DNA from: Branchinecta lynchi
Lineage: Eukaryota > Arthropoda > Branchiopoda > Anostraca > Branchinectidae
DNA length: 64,000 nucleotides
Reading direction: 5' to 3'
Assembly: GCA_023053575.1 (NCBI GenBank)
Contig: JAKZAP010000016.1
Location: 12,914,030 to 12,978,029, forward strand
Under the pieces are notes generated by a model that saw only the letters and a program-made list of their open reading frames with translations, had not been told where the DNA came from and did no database searches. Each line of letters opens with the position of its first letter. The stretch's first letter is position 1. The translations under genes were made by a program, and so were the position numbers. Positions 11,958 to 22,429 of this stretch are shown in pieces.

Positions 11958-12151
11958 ACCTTCAAGATCATCCGGCCTAGCACTTTTAAAGCACGATTTT
12001 GGGGGAATAACCTTGAGGTTGGTTATAGAAGACATGAAGGAGAAATGTATCAGCTGACCGTTATCCCACACACCACACCACGTCTGATATAATTCTTTTG
12101 GGGCGGTGGTTAAAGAGCGCAGGCGGACTTTAACGCATACATTTTTTCTAG

Positions 12152-12319
12152 GGTGACTCCGGGGGTCCTTTGCAGAAGCGTGGTCCAGACGGCAGGTGGA
12201 TTCTAGCGGGTACAGTTTCTCATGGTATCAAATGTGCCTATCCCAACCTACCTGGAGTCTATATGCGAATGACTCACTACAAGCCGTGGATTAATAAAGT
12301 GACTGGGTTAAGCCTGTAA
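12152..12319 (+). CDS. Trypsin-like S1 serine protease, last exon with catalytic serine
   Basis: The exon encodes 55 residues plus a TAA stop, entered in phase 0 after the acceptor TTTTTTCTAG. It begins [16 protein letters not shown], containing the catalytic Ser195 motif, and continues with [20 protein letters not shown] and the C-terminal helix [11 protein letters not shown]. The glycines at positions 216 and 226 that keep the S1 pocket open are present (SHG and PGVY). The usual tryptophan 215 (SWG) is histidine here, which is uncommon. There is no ATG in the exon, so gene finders that need a start codon miss it. Its phase and peptide join exactly to the exon at 2743-2897. Downstream, to about 13385, I saw no consensus AATAAA. 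Confidence 0.93.
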   Translation, partial: GDSGGPLQKRGPDGRWILAGTVSHGIKCAYPNLPGVYMRMTHYKPWINKVTGLSL

Positions 12320-13385
12320 ACAATAGACCTAGCCTATGATGCAGTCAACCCGTGATAAACAAGCTTGTAGGGGCAGCTGTGTGACCTAACGGTCACGGCT
12401 ACTGTGCCTAAGTACACAGCTAAGAGCTTAAAATTCGATGTTCCTTCTTCGCGAGTTGGAACAAGACTGGTAAAAAGTGAGGGAGCTCTCCTCAACCAGC
12501 CAATCATTGGTGGTTCTAGCGCTAGAAAAAAACGATCCTAAAGACGGATATGAGCTTTAAATATGTTACATTTATATAACAGAGTTATTTTATTTTCTTA
12601 TCTGCCTGTAAAACCTACTGCCGAACGGAAACGTATGGTGCAATTTTCCAGTCACTATGTTTAGATAGAGCTAGCTATGTTGTGAATAATACGTCACGTA
12701 CTGCAATGTGTAAATCGGAACTCGGACGGGTGAAGCAAGATGCACAAATTTTAATTAAGGTGGCGTCATCGCCAAGTTCATGTTTTCCCTGCCCAGATTT
12801 TTACTTTGGGTCGAAGTCTGTCTGATTTTCGCCAAATGTCGGAAGTGTGGAGAAATTTTCCTTGGAAATGTTGTTGCCGCCTGCAGAAGAAGGAGAAGGT
12901 ATAAGGGAAGGTGCTGCGCTTCAACTTTAGTGTAACAAGAAAAACTGGCATACTTGATGTCTGGCCAAATTCTGCTTTGGTTGGAAACAAATCTGGGCAG
13001 TAAGAAACTCCTAAAAGTCTTCCAGTGATAGTTGCGAAGTAGATGAACAAGTTAAAGAAACACGAATTTAAATAACTCGACGGTGGGGCACTTACATCTT
13101 GTTAGAATGTCACCTGTCTGAGGGCCTATAAATTGCTTGTCTGGCTGAACAGAGGAGATGCCAACCGGTTGTTATGAATCGAAGATTGTACATTTCTGTG
13201 TAAATACGCACTTATTTATTATAATGGTTCAAACAAGACTTTGTCATAGGTTATAGACTTCTTTTACGGTGGTGCAGGTTGTCTCTGAAATGGCACCATC
13301 TAGGGCCAAGTTCTCAAACCTGTTTGTAAGCTGCGTTGCCAAGAACCAACTTTGACTTACTTATTTGACTTATGTCTTCTGTCGG
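12320..13385. other. 3' flank of protease gene; nothing further recognised
   Basis: This must include the 3' untranslated region. No canonical AATAAA was noticed close to the stop. An open frame of about 90 codons on the minus strand (12778-13050) has no recognisable domain and no splice support. Confidence 0.4.
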
Positions 13386-13723
13386 CAGAGGCGTCACTAG
13401 CCAAAATGTTTGGGGGGGGGGGGGGGACGAGGCATTTACCGACAGGCTGGTAATTTTTACTGACTGTTTCTGCAGAAAAAACGACTGTTTTCAACAACAA
13501 AAAATGACAGTTAAAAAAAAAACACTGATTTTCAGAAAAAACTACTATTTTGACGAAAAGTCGACCATTTTACAGAAAAACCTACTGTTTTCATGAAAAA
13601 ATCAACTGTTTTGACGAAAAATCGCGGTGCTTCGCGCCGACTCGGTTATTTCTTAGCGACTGGCCGACAGCATTGGCGGGGGACCTCCCCCTCCCCCCCC
13701 CCCCCCCGTTTGTGACGCCCCTG
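13386..13723. mobile_element. hAT-like MITE, 338 bp, with G-run and C-run beside the ends
   Basis: The termini are CAGAGGCGTCACTAG and TTTGTGACGCCCCTG, so the ends are CAG..CTG. The 8 bp flanks are tctgtcgg on the left and tctgctgg on the right, identical except for two transitions, as expected for an aged 8 bp hAT target duplication. Long G and C runs sit just inside the two ends. The interior repeats a motif like TTTTCAGAAAAAACTACT every ~30 bp. Confidence 0.75.
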
Positions 13724-15217
13724 TCTGCTGGGCTTGGCTCAGCGTACAGAGGGGTGTCAAAATCTTGTAAAAAGACTATCGGGCCATGGATGTTTCAGTC
13801 TGCCGCCGGGCCAACGAAAATGTTTGACGGCAGACATTTTTATTTTCATTTCTTCTACAAGTTTTCCTGCGGAAAGTTCGTGTGACTGTGCATAATAAGA
13901 CGATACTTCAGGCGTAAGTGAAAACAAAGGTCGATGGAATTGTTGTTAGAAATAATTCGGCCTTCATATGATAGTTCGCCTTTAGTATGATTTTGCTCCT
14001 TACTTGCGAGAGCACGGTCATTAAGTTTAAAATTTGATTTGCAAGTTGCGCAAAATTAGAAAGCCCATGGTATGAATTAAAGCCAAACTTCACCTTCTAG
14101 ATATTTCTTTCGCATTTCAGATATAGAAGATGAAGTCTGACCAAAGATTTTGGAAGCCCGGTCACTGGAAACGCCAGCTCGGAATCTGGAATGGTGTCGT
14201 AAAGGCAACAGTAGAAGAGCTGAGAGCTCTTCTTTTTTGCTAGTTTCGAGATAACCACAATTAAAGTTTGGGCAGCTAGTATCCCGATGAACAATTTGTA
14301 GCCTGCGTAGTTGTATGATAGTTGTACGGAAAAGTTTGCATCTAGTTTACTATGCATCATGTAATAGCTATCATTTAATGTGCCTCAGACTGTGCAACTC
14401 TTAAGTAGTAGTATCCAGTAGCATCCTCTCTTGCTCTAGGAGCATCCAGTCTTGCTAATAGTAGAATGCAGTAACACGGTAGCCCTGAAATAGAAGCATG
14501 TGGTAGCATCAGTTAGCACTCCACGCTACTTTTACGTACAACTTCATACTAATTTTCCGAGATAATTTCTCATCGTGATATTGAAAGCTAGCTATCATTT
14601 TTGTCCGCCGAGTATCTCAGTAGGTGATCTGGTGAAGAGTCTGCTAGCACAGGGACAAAGAGCGCAAAAATATGTACCAGTTGTTGCTCTTAACTAAATT
14701 TGCCAAAAAAGGCGAGTTATCTCCTTTCTCCACACAGCTCTTCATTTATACGAGACTATGTAAATATGCAATTAAATGTGGTAGAGAGAGGAGGAGAGAT
14801 AGCGAGGAAGACTTGTAATTGTGGCTTGGGAGGCAAGAAAGACGCGACTTGACCCTAGCACAGATGCTGATCTGGCTACCACCATTATCGGGAAAAAGCG
14901 CTGTCTTGACTGTGCAGAAGCCCCGAGCATCTGGGAATCTGGAAGGTGAAGCCTGGATTTTACAGTAAAAAGGAAATAAAAAGAGAAATGTTGTTTTGCC
15001 AGTAGAAAGTTTCTTAAACAACTATAGATCAAATATTTTTCAGCTATGTTCTGTAAGCCAAGCTTCACCTTCCAGATTTTTCTTCCGGATTGCAGACAGC
15101 CGTTTTCGTTTAGGGGGATCTGGAAGGTGAAGCCATGCCGAAAACGTCCTGAAGTCCGAGGTGTTGGACACCCCAGATTCCGGATGTCTGGCTGGTGCCA
15201 TAGAGGCAACCTGTGCG
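13724..15217. other. Intergenic, with dispersed CTGGAAGGTGAAGCC motifs
   Basis: Several direct and inverted copies of CTGGAAGGTGAAGCC occur (about 14935, 15055 inverted, 15120, and a diverged one near 14090). A ~64 bp block at 14907-14970 recurs at about 17295-17360, so this unit flanks the hAT-like element on both sides. No gene was recognised. Confidence 0.45.
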
Positions 15218-17136
15218 CAGGGGCGTCACTAGCCTTTTACCTTTGGGGGGGGGGGACGTCCGGTTTGTGCCGACGGACTCAAAAATGTGCCGACAAAAAA
15301 TGCCGTTGCTGCTTCGCGACAACGGCGTACATTTCACGCCAGCACAGAACAGAACCGGGGTGAAACTAACTGTAATGCATCAGTTGATGTTATTCCTTTG
15401 ATGTAATTTCGTATTTTAAAGTTCGCACCTTTGGCTTTTCATTTTAGCCTTCGGTAAAAAGCGGAGCTTCCAACGACAGTACCAAGAACAAGTTAAAATA
15501 GGCGCCGCAGGCGAAATTTTTTAAATCAGCCTTTTTTCCGGAAAAATTTAGCTATACCTACCATGCAAGTTCTAGCTTTTAACGTGTTTCAGCGAATTTC
15601 AATCCTAAAACTCCAAACTAAATGAAACACTGTTCTTCTAAATAAAGAATACTACAAAATGCGCCGCATGCGAAATTTTGTGTAAACTAACTGTAACGCA
15701 TCAATTGAGGTTATTCCTTCGGTACAATTTCGTATTTTATAGTTCACATATTCGTCTTTTCATTAATCTATTTTTTTTTCCTGAAAATTCAGCTATAGTA
15801 CCATACAATTTCCGACTTGTAACGTGTTTCAAACCCCAAGAATTTCTATCCTAAAAGGAAAACTAAATGATACACCGTTCTTCCAAATAGGGAATACGAC
15901 AAAATACGCCGCAGGCGAAATTTTGTTTAAAACTTACTGTAATGTATCAGTGGGGATTGTTCCTTTGATGTAAGTTCATATACTTAATTTCACATACTCG
16001 GCTTTTCGTTTCATCTATTGCTAAGAAGTAAAGCTTACAACAACTGTACCCAGAACAAGTTAACCTAAGCAACGCCGGCGATTTTTTTTTAAATTTAAAT
16101 TTTTTCCGGAAAAATTTGCTCCTGACAAATGTTTGCAGAATTTGATTTCTTACGTACAAAAGACCCGGTATGCGGACAAGAATACCGACGCCCAACAAAA
16201 GCATTCAGAAATCGATTTCTGCTGTGTTTTGCCCGACAAGATTGTAAAGAACTTTATTTTTACGCATAAATAGAAGCCGATGTACCGACGAGACTTGAAC
16301 TTTCGGCATGCGCCGATAAAAAGTTACAGAATTTGATTTTTTTTTTTTTTGTGTAAAAAGAACCCGATGTACCGACGAGAATACCGACGCCCGACACAAC
16401 CATCGAGCATTTGATTTGTTCTGTTTTTTGATCGACTAGACTGTACAGAACATGATTTCATACGTGTAAAATAACCCCTTGTGCCGATGAAACTTAAACT
16501 TACCGGGTGCGCCCGACAAAGTTTGCAAAATTTGATTTCTTACGTATAAGCAGAACCCGATGTGCCGACGAGTCGACCGACGCCCGACAAAAGCATAAAA
16601 AAAACTATTTCTTCTGGATTTCTTATGTATAAAGAGAACCCGATGTGTCGACGAACCGAGGCACGACAAAAGCATGTAGAATTCGATTTCTCCAGTGCTT
16701 TGCCTGACAAATGTTTGCAGGATTTCATTTCTTGCGTATAAAAAGAACCCGATGTGCCGACGAGTCGACCGACGCCCGACAAAAACTTAATTTTTTTTTT
16801 ATTTCTTCTGGATTCCGTCTGTATAAAAAGAACCCGATGTGCCGACGAAAATACCGAGGCACGACAGAAGCCTGCAGAATTCGATTTCTTCAGTTTTTTG
16901 CCCGAGAAACGGTTGCAGGATTTTATTTCTTGCATATAAAAACACCCGATGTGCCGACGAGTCGACCGATGCATGACAAAAAGCATACAAAATTTTATTT
17001 CTTCTGTGTTTGCCAGCGCTTCGTGCCGACAAACAAGTGAACTTTCGCTGGGCTTAGCCCGACGAAAGTACTTTCTCAGGACCTTTGGGGGGGGGGGGGG
17101 AGTCCCCCCCCTCCCATCCCCATAGTGACGCCCATG
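15218..17136. mobile_element. hAT-like non-autonomous element, 1.9 kb, with internal tandem arrays
   Basis: The termini are CAGGGGCGTCACTAG and TAGTGACGCCCATG, matching the 338 bp element upstream. The 8 bp flanks cctgtgcg and cctatgtg agree at six of eight positions, the differences being transitions. The inside holds two arrays. Three units of about 275 bp lie at 15360-15990, with CTGTAATG.ATCAGT..TTCCTT. About nine units of roughly 90-120 bp lie at 16090-17040, with AGAACCCGATGTGCCGACGA and GCCCGACAAAAGCAT. No transposase was recognised. The 244-codon minus-strand frame (16540-17274) is made of these repeats. Confidence 0.7.
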
Positions 17137-18125
17137 CCTATGTGAGAGACAGAACAAATATGCAAATGAAGGAAGTAACGGGAATATGATTGACAGTTGA
17201 TCGGGATGCAAGAGATATTTGGATGTAAAGGGGACATCTAGGAAATGTGGAAGAACAGCACATTTAGCTGTCAATCATGAACATCTGGAAGGGTTAGCTT
17301 GACTGTGCAGAAGCTCGGGACGTCTGAGAATCTGGAAGAAGAAGCCTGGCTTTAATGATATTATTCAAGAAATATAACCTTCCACAAACCGCTTGTACTC
17401 GGCGGTTTGTTACACTGCGCTGTTAGTGAATGGCCATTACTTCATTAGCTCTATGTGGCTCTACGTCTCTTTCTGTTGGCACGAAAATTGAAATTCGAGA
17501 GTTTTTCTGTTATTCGGTGGAGTGGAATCCAAAAGCAATCCAGAGTGGAACCCAGGTGTCAGCTGAATGCCAGTCATCGATATTGAAGGAAGGAAGGAAA
17601 TGTTGAAGACCTATGACACCAATGTTACATTGAGCTGTGAGTTTAACTGTGAGACTTTGCTTTTAAACTGTGAGTTTAATTTGTTTTTTTTCCTCTTGCC
17701 CTTTGGCTGGGGTATTTTCTCTTGTCTTGTCCAGGGTGTTTCGACTTTGGGGGTTGTGAGCATGCATCTTCTTTTCCACATTTCTCTACTTTGTTTTGTC
17801 TGCTTTTGTAAATTGTGGTTCATCATGCCTGGGGCAGGGCAAGGGCAGGGCTGCAGGGAAGACCATTATTTATCTGTTTTAAAAATTTTCAGTATATACA
17901 GTTGAAAAATTGTATGTAGCTGATCTGCATACAGTAGAGATTACCTTATGTGAACGTCTGTCAACAGTGAACGATTGCCGGAAAAAAAAACATAACTAAA
18001 ACCCAAACCTCACGCTCTTGTCACTTTTAGAATATTTTGCTAACTCATGGCTGATAGTGACTACTAACACCTGAGCCTCGTTTTTGTTGTACGCTCCAGG
18101 TCCACTTCTTGGCGACTTCCGGGCT
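17137..18125. other. Intergenic, no gene recognised
   Basis: It contains the second CTGTGCAGAAGC..TCTGG block (about 17295-17360). At 18050-18125 there is a fragment matching the tandemly duplicated unit near 22668 (TGAGCCTCGTTTTTGTTG). The 112-codon frame at 17567-17905 has no domain that I can name. Confidence 0.4.
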
Positions 18126-19700
18126 GATTCTTTCCACATTCATTTTTGCACTACATTTAGGCGTGGGGGAGGGGGTTCAAATTAAGGACAAACAAAATAT
18201 TTTTAAACAGCTAATGTTATAGTCGGTTATGGGGTAAGAAGACATGCTGAACACGAATATGCACAACATTTTCTCGTCCGACAAGTACTTGGCCCGGAAT
18301 CCGGCAAAAACCGGAAAGTTGGTTAAAAGTAAAATTTTCATTTGAAGTTGATTAAATGTTCGATTGAGGGGTAAGAAGACATGCTGACCACGATGGTGAA
18401 AACCATTTTCTTGCCAGACAAGTCGTTCGTCCGGAATCCGAAAAAAAACGGAAAGTTGGTTGAAATTAAAAGTTTTATTTGAAGTTGATTAGATAACAGA
18501 TTTATGAGTAAGGAGGCATGCTGCAGACTTATGCTGCAGACTTATATGAAAAGCATTTTCTACCCGGAAAAATAGTTTGCCCGGAATCCGACCAAAACCG
18601 GAAAATTCGTTAAAAGCAAAAGTTTTGTTTGAAGTTGATTAGATGACAGATTTAGGGCTAAGGAGACGCTGAGTCTGTATAGATAGATAGATAGATTAGT
18701 GTATTTCAAAAGCCCACGGGCCATATACACAAACAAACAAAAACAAAAATAAAACTTAAACAATCAGACTCCTTCTCAACTCTAAAGATTTATCTATGTA
18801 CACGCCCACTCGAGTAATAACGGTAGGGTTACTATTGCACAAAAATCATTTTCACCCGAATATATAATTCGACCGGAATCCGGTTGAAACCGGAAATTTG
18901 TTTGTAAGTTAAAGTTTCATTTGAAGTTGACTAGATTTACAGAGATAAGAAGATATGCTGAATTCATTTCTGAATTGGTTTTTGGGATCCCAAAACGTAA
19001 GTGGAGGGATACCTATGACATCGCAAAAGTTGTCCGCCTGTCCGTCCGTCTTTCAGCACGATAACTCTTGCAGGGAATGATATATCTTGATGAAACTTGG
19101 TGTGAGGATTTTTTGGGTCAAGAGTAAGGTCGAGTTTGTAGATGGGCTTTCTAGCCCTATTTTTAGGGGTGGGGGCCCCTCCCCCCCTTAAATTAAGGGG
19201 CAAGCAAACTATTTTTAAACAGCTAATGGGAAGGTCGATTATGGAGTAAGAAGACATGCTAAACACGATGGTGGAAACCATTTTTTCGCCGGACAAGTAG
19301 TTCGCCCGGAATCCGGCCAAAACCGGAAAGTTTGTTAAAATTAAAAGTTTTATTTGAAGTTGATTGCATGTTCGATTTAGGGGTAGGTAAGAAGACATGC
19401 TGAACATGATGGTGAAAACCATTTTTTCGCCAGACAAGTAGTTAGCCCGGAATCCGGCCAAAACCGGAAAATCTGTTAAAAGTAAAAGTTTTATTTGAAG
19501 TTAATTATATGTTTGGTCTAGAGGTAGGAAGACATGCTGAACACGATGGTGAAAATCATTTTCTCGCCGGGCAAGTAGTTCGCCCGAAATCCGGCCAAAA
19601 CCGGAAAATTGTTAAAAGTATTTGTAGTTGATCAGATATTCGATTTAGCGGTTAGAAGAGATGCTGAATCCGTGTGGCTGGAACCGGGAAATTTAACTTT
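18126..19700 (-). mobile_element. Family A repeat copies, compound, with a LINE tail insertion
   Basis: Reversed A units of about 120 bp run through this segment. A full A terminus (TTTTTGGGATCCCAAAACG) at 18975 marks the boundary between two A copies in the same orientation. The copy at 18975-19700 keeps the GTCCGCCTGTCCGTCCGTC block and four or more core units. Confidence 0.7.
18678..18840 (-). mobile_element. LINE 3'-end fragment with (TCTA) tail
   Basis: On the minus strand the segment ends with TATGGCCCGTGGGC, ACTAATCTATCTATC, then repeats of TCTA. It interrupts a family A unit between CTGAGTCTGTA and AAAAATCATTTTC. It is a 5'-truncated copy with no coding part. Confidence 0.55.
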
Positions 19701-19838
19701 GAATTTAACCCATAAATTTTGAAACTGAGTGATAAGCCTGGTATGGGGGCCAAACTTGAGGTTGCAAAAACTCAGGTTTCTGTGGTACAGACGATTGCAA
19801 GCGCCACATATGGCCGTCTCCCTTTGTCTTTAACAGAT

Positions 19839-20139
19839 TAGTGTGTTTTTGCGGATACCATGGTATCTGATACCACGGTCTGAGTACCGCAGTTATTGCG
19901 GTATCAGATATTCCAGTCGAAAGGCGTTTTTGAAGCTGTGGTGGTATCTAGCCAGTTATCGTGGTATCTGAAAAAGTCATCAGTTTTTGTCAAATTGGTG
20001 TTAAAGATGTTTGGCACTTACTGATGTGATTGAATCTCAGTTTTTCTTTTTGGGATGAATTCGAAAAATGCAATTTCGACAACAATCGTTTTGCAGAGCA
20101 ACCGTATATCAGATACCACGGTAACTGCAAAAAACACTA
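19839..20139. mobile_element. MITE-like element with ~33 bp inverted termini (GGTATCTGATACC family)
   Basis: The ends are TTAGTGTG..TTTTTGCGGATACC and, inverted, ACCACGGTAACTGCAAAAAACACTAA. The near-palindrome GGTATCTGATACCACGG and its variants recur inside. Relics of the same family occur at 20350-20400, 31085-31195, 33430-33610 and 50090-50190. No transposase frame was found. Confidence 0.65.
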
Positions 20140-20904
20140 ACTGGCCTATTATGAACGGAGGTGACACTTGACGTGTGAGGTGGAATTGAGCACTTATACG
20201 AGAACATGTTTGAAGTATAATTGTAATTCCACTAACAGACAAGTGACAACGACAGTGAGTAATAGGTCAGTTGCCCTCCCGTTACTGACCTATTCCTCAG
20301 TCGTCCTGAAAGCGCCACGCCGTCCAAAACTGCCAGGCCTCGCTCATCTTGCAGATTCAGTTACCTTGGTAACAGATGCCACGGTATCTGCAAAAACGCA
20401 ACTCTTGTCTGTAAAACTTTTGCTAGCATTACTGGTGTATATGACCTACCTGTCTATTATTTAAACTTGTTTGCACTCTGAGCAGCCCTGTTGAACGTTT
20501 ACGGTTAAGTTTCCACTGGTAGGATCGGAGCAGTGACACCGTGGAACAATGCAAGATTTGCGACTGTACAACAGAATGCGGCACTTAGTGTACTTTAACA
20601 ACACAATCATCCATTCGAGTTTTTCAGTTAGTACTACGCAATTTAAAGGAGGCCATAGTAGCTAAGAGCTTTAATGACGCTTGTCATCAGTAGCTCTGAT
20701 CTCAGAACAAGCGATGGTTAGAGCATAGTGTTTTTCTTCCTCAACTTCAATGCTAAATTTGTTCATTCGGTAGAGAAAATGGGACACCCCTTTCTTCTCT
20801 TGAACACACGACCAGGGTCGGGTGCTCCCGGGCTAGAGTTCCTGCCTTGGTTTTCGCCACCATCATAGCTTCCATATGGAAAAGTTGAGATTTTTTTCAA
20901 CTTA

Positions 20905-21580
20905 AAGCACAATGGACACTTCTAATGCTTTACTTTCTATTAAATGCTTCACAAATAACCATTTCCGACTTCCTTTAGAAGGTGCTACGAAAATCGGCCC
21001 TTTTCTTGTTATCCCTTGTCTTTACCTCTCTGGCATTTCGGCGATCCAAATCTTACGAGCTGGGATGTCGTGGCAGGACATTCAGAAACTCCCAGCAATG
21101 CTTGATAGAAAAGGATATCTTTGAGACATCACCAAAGTCAAGTCGTAGATGCAGTTTACCTGATTGTTCTAGTGTTTCATCAGAAGTTCCATGGCTTAAA
21201 GTGCCTATTCAAAGTTTTTCTTTGTGGAATAGTGTTGTGAAGCTTGATTTGCTTGCTTTATAAAATGTACCAGAATATGCAATAAGCTTATAAAAAATAA
21301 CATAGGGAAAAAAATCATTCAAAAACAAATTATCTAATCAAATCTGAATTATACAAGCTTATTTATGCATAAAATAAAGCCCTACTAAGTATTATAAGAA
21401 ACATCACTTTTATCTTTGTCCAGGCTAGTAAATTGAGCATGTACTACCCTATTACGCTTTGAAATATGACAGAGAGGAACATGTTGAAAAAGCTGCTGAT
21501 CTAGGGGGCAAGCATTGTTCCTAGGTTGTTACAGAGTGGGATTGGGGTAGTTTAATGTGCCCATTGAACTTTAATGATAA
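20905..21580 (+). repeat. Dispersed repeat E, inverted copy at 34955-35640
   Basis: About 675 bp match the reverse complement of 34955-35640 closely, with conserved blocks such as TTTACCTCTCTGGCATTTCG and GTTCCATGGCTTAAAGTGCC. It contains a 93-codon frame starting MLRKSALFLLSLVFTSLAF that looks like a signal peptide. By eye, the differences between the two copies are mostly amino-acid changing, so I treat it as a repeat rather than a gene. Confidence 0.65.
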
Positions 21581-21782
21581 AAGTGCAGGACTGCGACCTG
21601 GAAATCCTGATCGTGTTTTCGCACTCTAAAATTTTGCTTACCCTTCAGTTGTCAAAGACAACGTGTGGGTAACTCTCGAACGCCGCAATATTTTTGTTGT
21701 GATCGTTTGCATGTGGCTGACCATTCTAAGCTATATACTCTCAAATTTGCAGAGAACTGAGAACAGCTTTGTCCCGGTATTG

Positions 21783-22238
21783 CAGTTATGGTGCATTTAC
21801 ACACTGCTTAAATCCGAGCCTATTTGACGCACGTGTTTGGCCTTGAAAAGATCTCTAGCTGTGCGGACGTATATAAGGTTTGAAGCCAAGCTGACCATTC
21901 ATTACGAAAGAAATAGAAAACCTTGAATTTCGGTTTTTTTTCTTGATCAGCTAATTATCCCTCTAGGATGATGTGCGAGGGATAAATATATCCGAAGATC
22001 CGAATTTATATGTGTCCCTCACACATCATCCTAGAGGGATAATTAGCTGATAAAAAAAAACCCCGAAAATCACGGTCTTCTATTTCTTTAGTGCGGACGT
22101 ATTAGAGAAATCGGTCCGTTTTGTATCTAAATACGTCCGTATTGCTAGAAATCTTTTCAAGCTCAAATACGTGCGTAAATACGCTCGAATTTCAAAATAC
22201 GCTCAGAATTTACGCAATGTGTAAACCCACCATTACTG
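21783..22238. mobile_element. Nested palindromic (foldback) MITE-like element
   Basis: The outer ends CAGTTATGGTGCATTTACACA-like and TGTGTAAACCCACCATTACTG-like are inverted. Intermediate arms carry GTGCGGACGTAT and TACGTCCGTATTG. An inner hairpin (21905-22090) has arms of about 75 bp around CAGCTAATTATCCCTCTAGG and a loop of about 35 bp. No clear target duplication was seen. Confidence 0.65.
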
Positions 22239-22429
22239 AACTAGTGTTCAGAAAAGTGTTGCTACTTCACTCAAGGAAAAGCTTATCCCTGTCTAACTTC
22301 CGAGTAACCTGTTGAACTATACTTGACGGTGCAAAACGGACAAGTCAGCTACATTTTATCATAGCTATATTTCGGCCCTTCTTGGCAAGGGTCCTCTTCA
22401 GGCTCAAACCGCTCAAGCTGGAAAATTAA

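Larger units (their letters stand above)
9812..12121 (+). repeat. ~204 bp tandem (satellite-like) array, nine units
   Basis: The unit mark TTCAAGATCATCCGGCC recurs at 9853, 10268, 10470, 10673, 10877, 11082, 11285, 11489 and 11961. The spacing is 202-205 bp once two insertions (211 bp at 10017-10227 and ~268 bp at about 11690-11957) are subtracted. Units share TTTTTCCACACACCACGTCA and GATAGAATTCTTTCG. The unit contains an open frame of about 66 codons, but single-base indels between units break it. The last unit decays about 30 bp before the protease acceptor. Confidence 0.9.
2898..12151 (+). other. Serine protease intron of 9254 bp filled with repeats
   Basis: The intron is bounded by GTGAGT and TTTTTTCTAG. 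It holds an F repeat, family A and B copies, a hairpin cluster, a ~1.7 kb stretch with little recognisable content (8076-9810), and a ~204 bp tandem array. The array runs to about 30 bp before the acceptor. Confidence 0.8.

Noticed and set aside
16540..17274. A 244-codon minus-strand frame
   Set aside because: It is composed of the ~100 bp internal repeats of the hAT-like element read in one frame, with low-complexity proline from the G run.
20982..21263. A 93-codon frame with a signal-peptide-like start, also present in the inverted copy at 35310-35528
   Set aside because: By eye about eight of roughly twelve base differences over the shared frame change the amino acid, which does not suggest purifying selection. 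The match extends well beyond the frame, as in a dispersed repeat.
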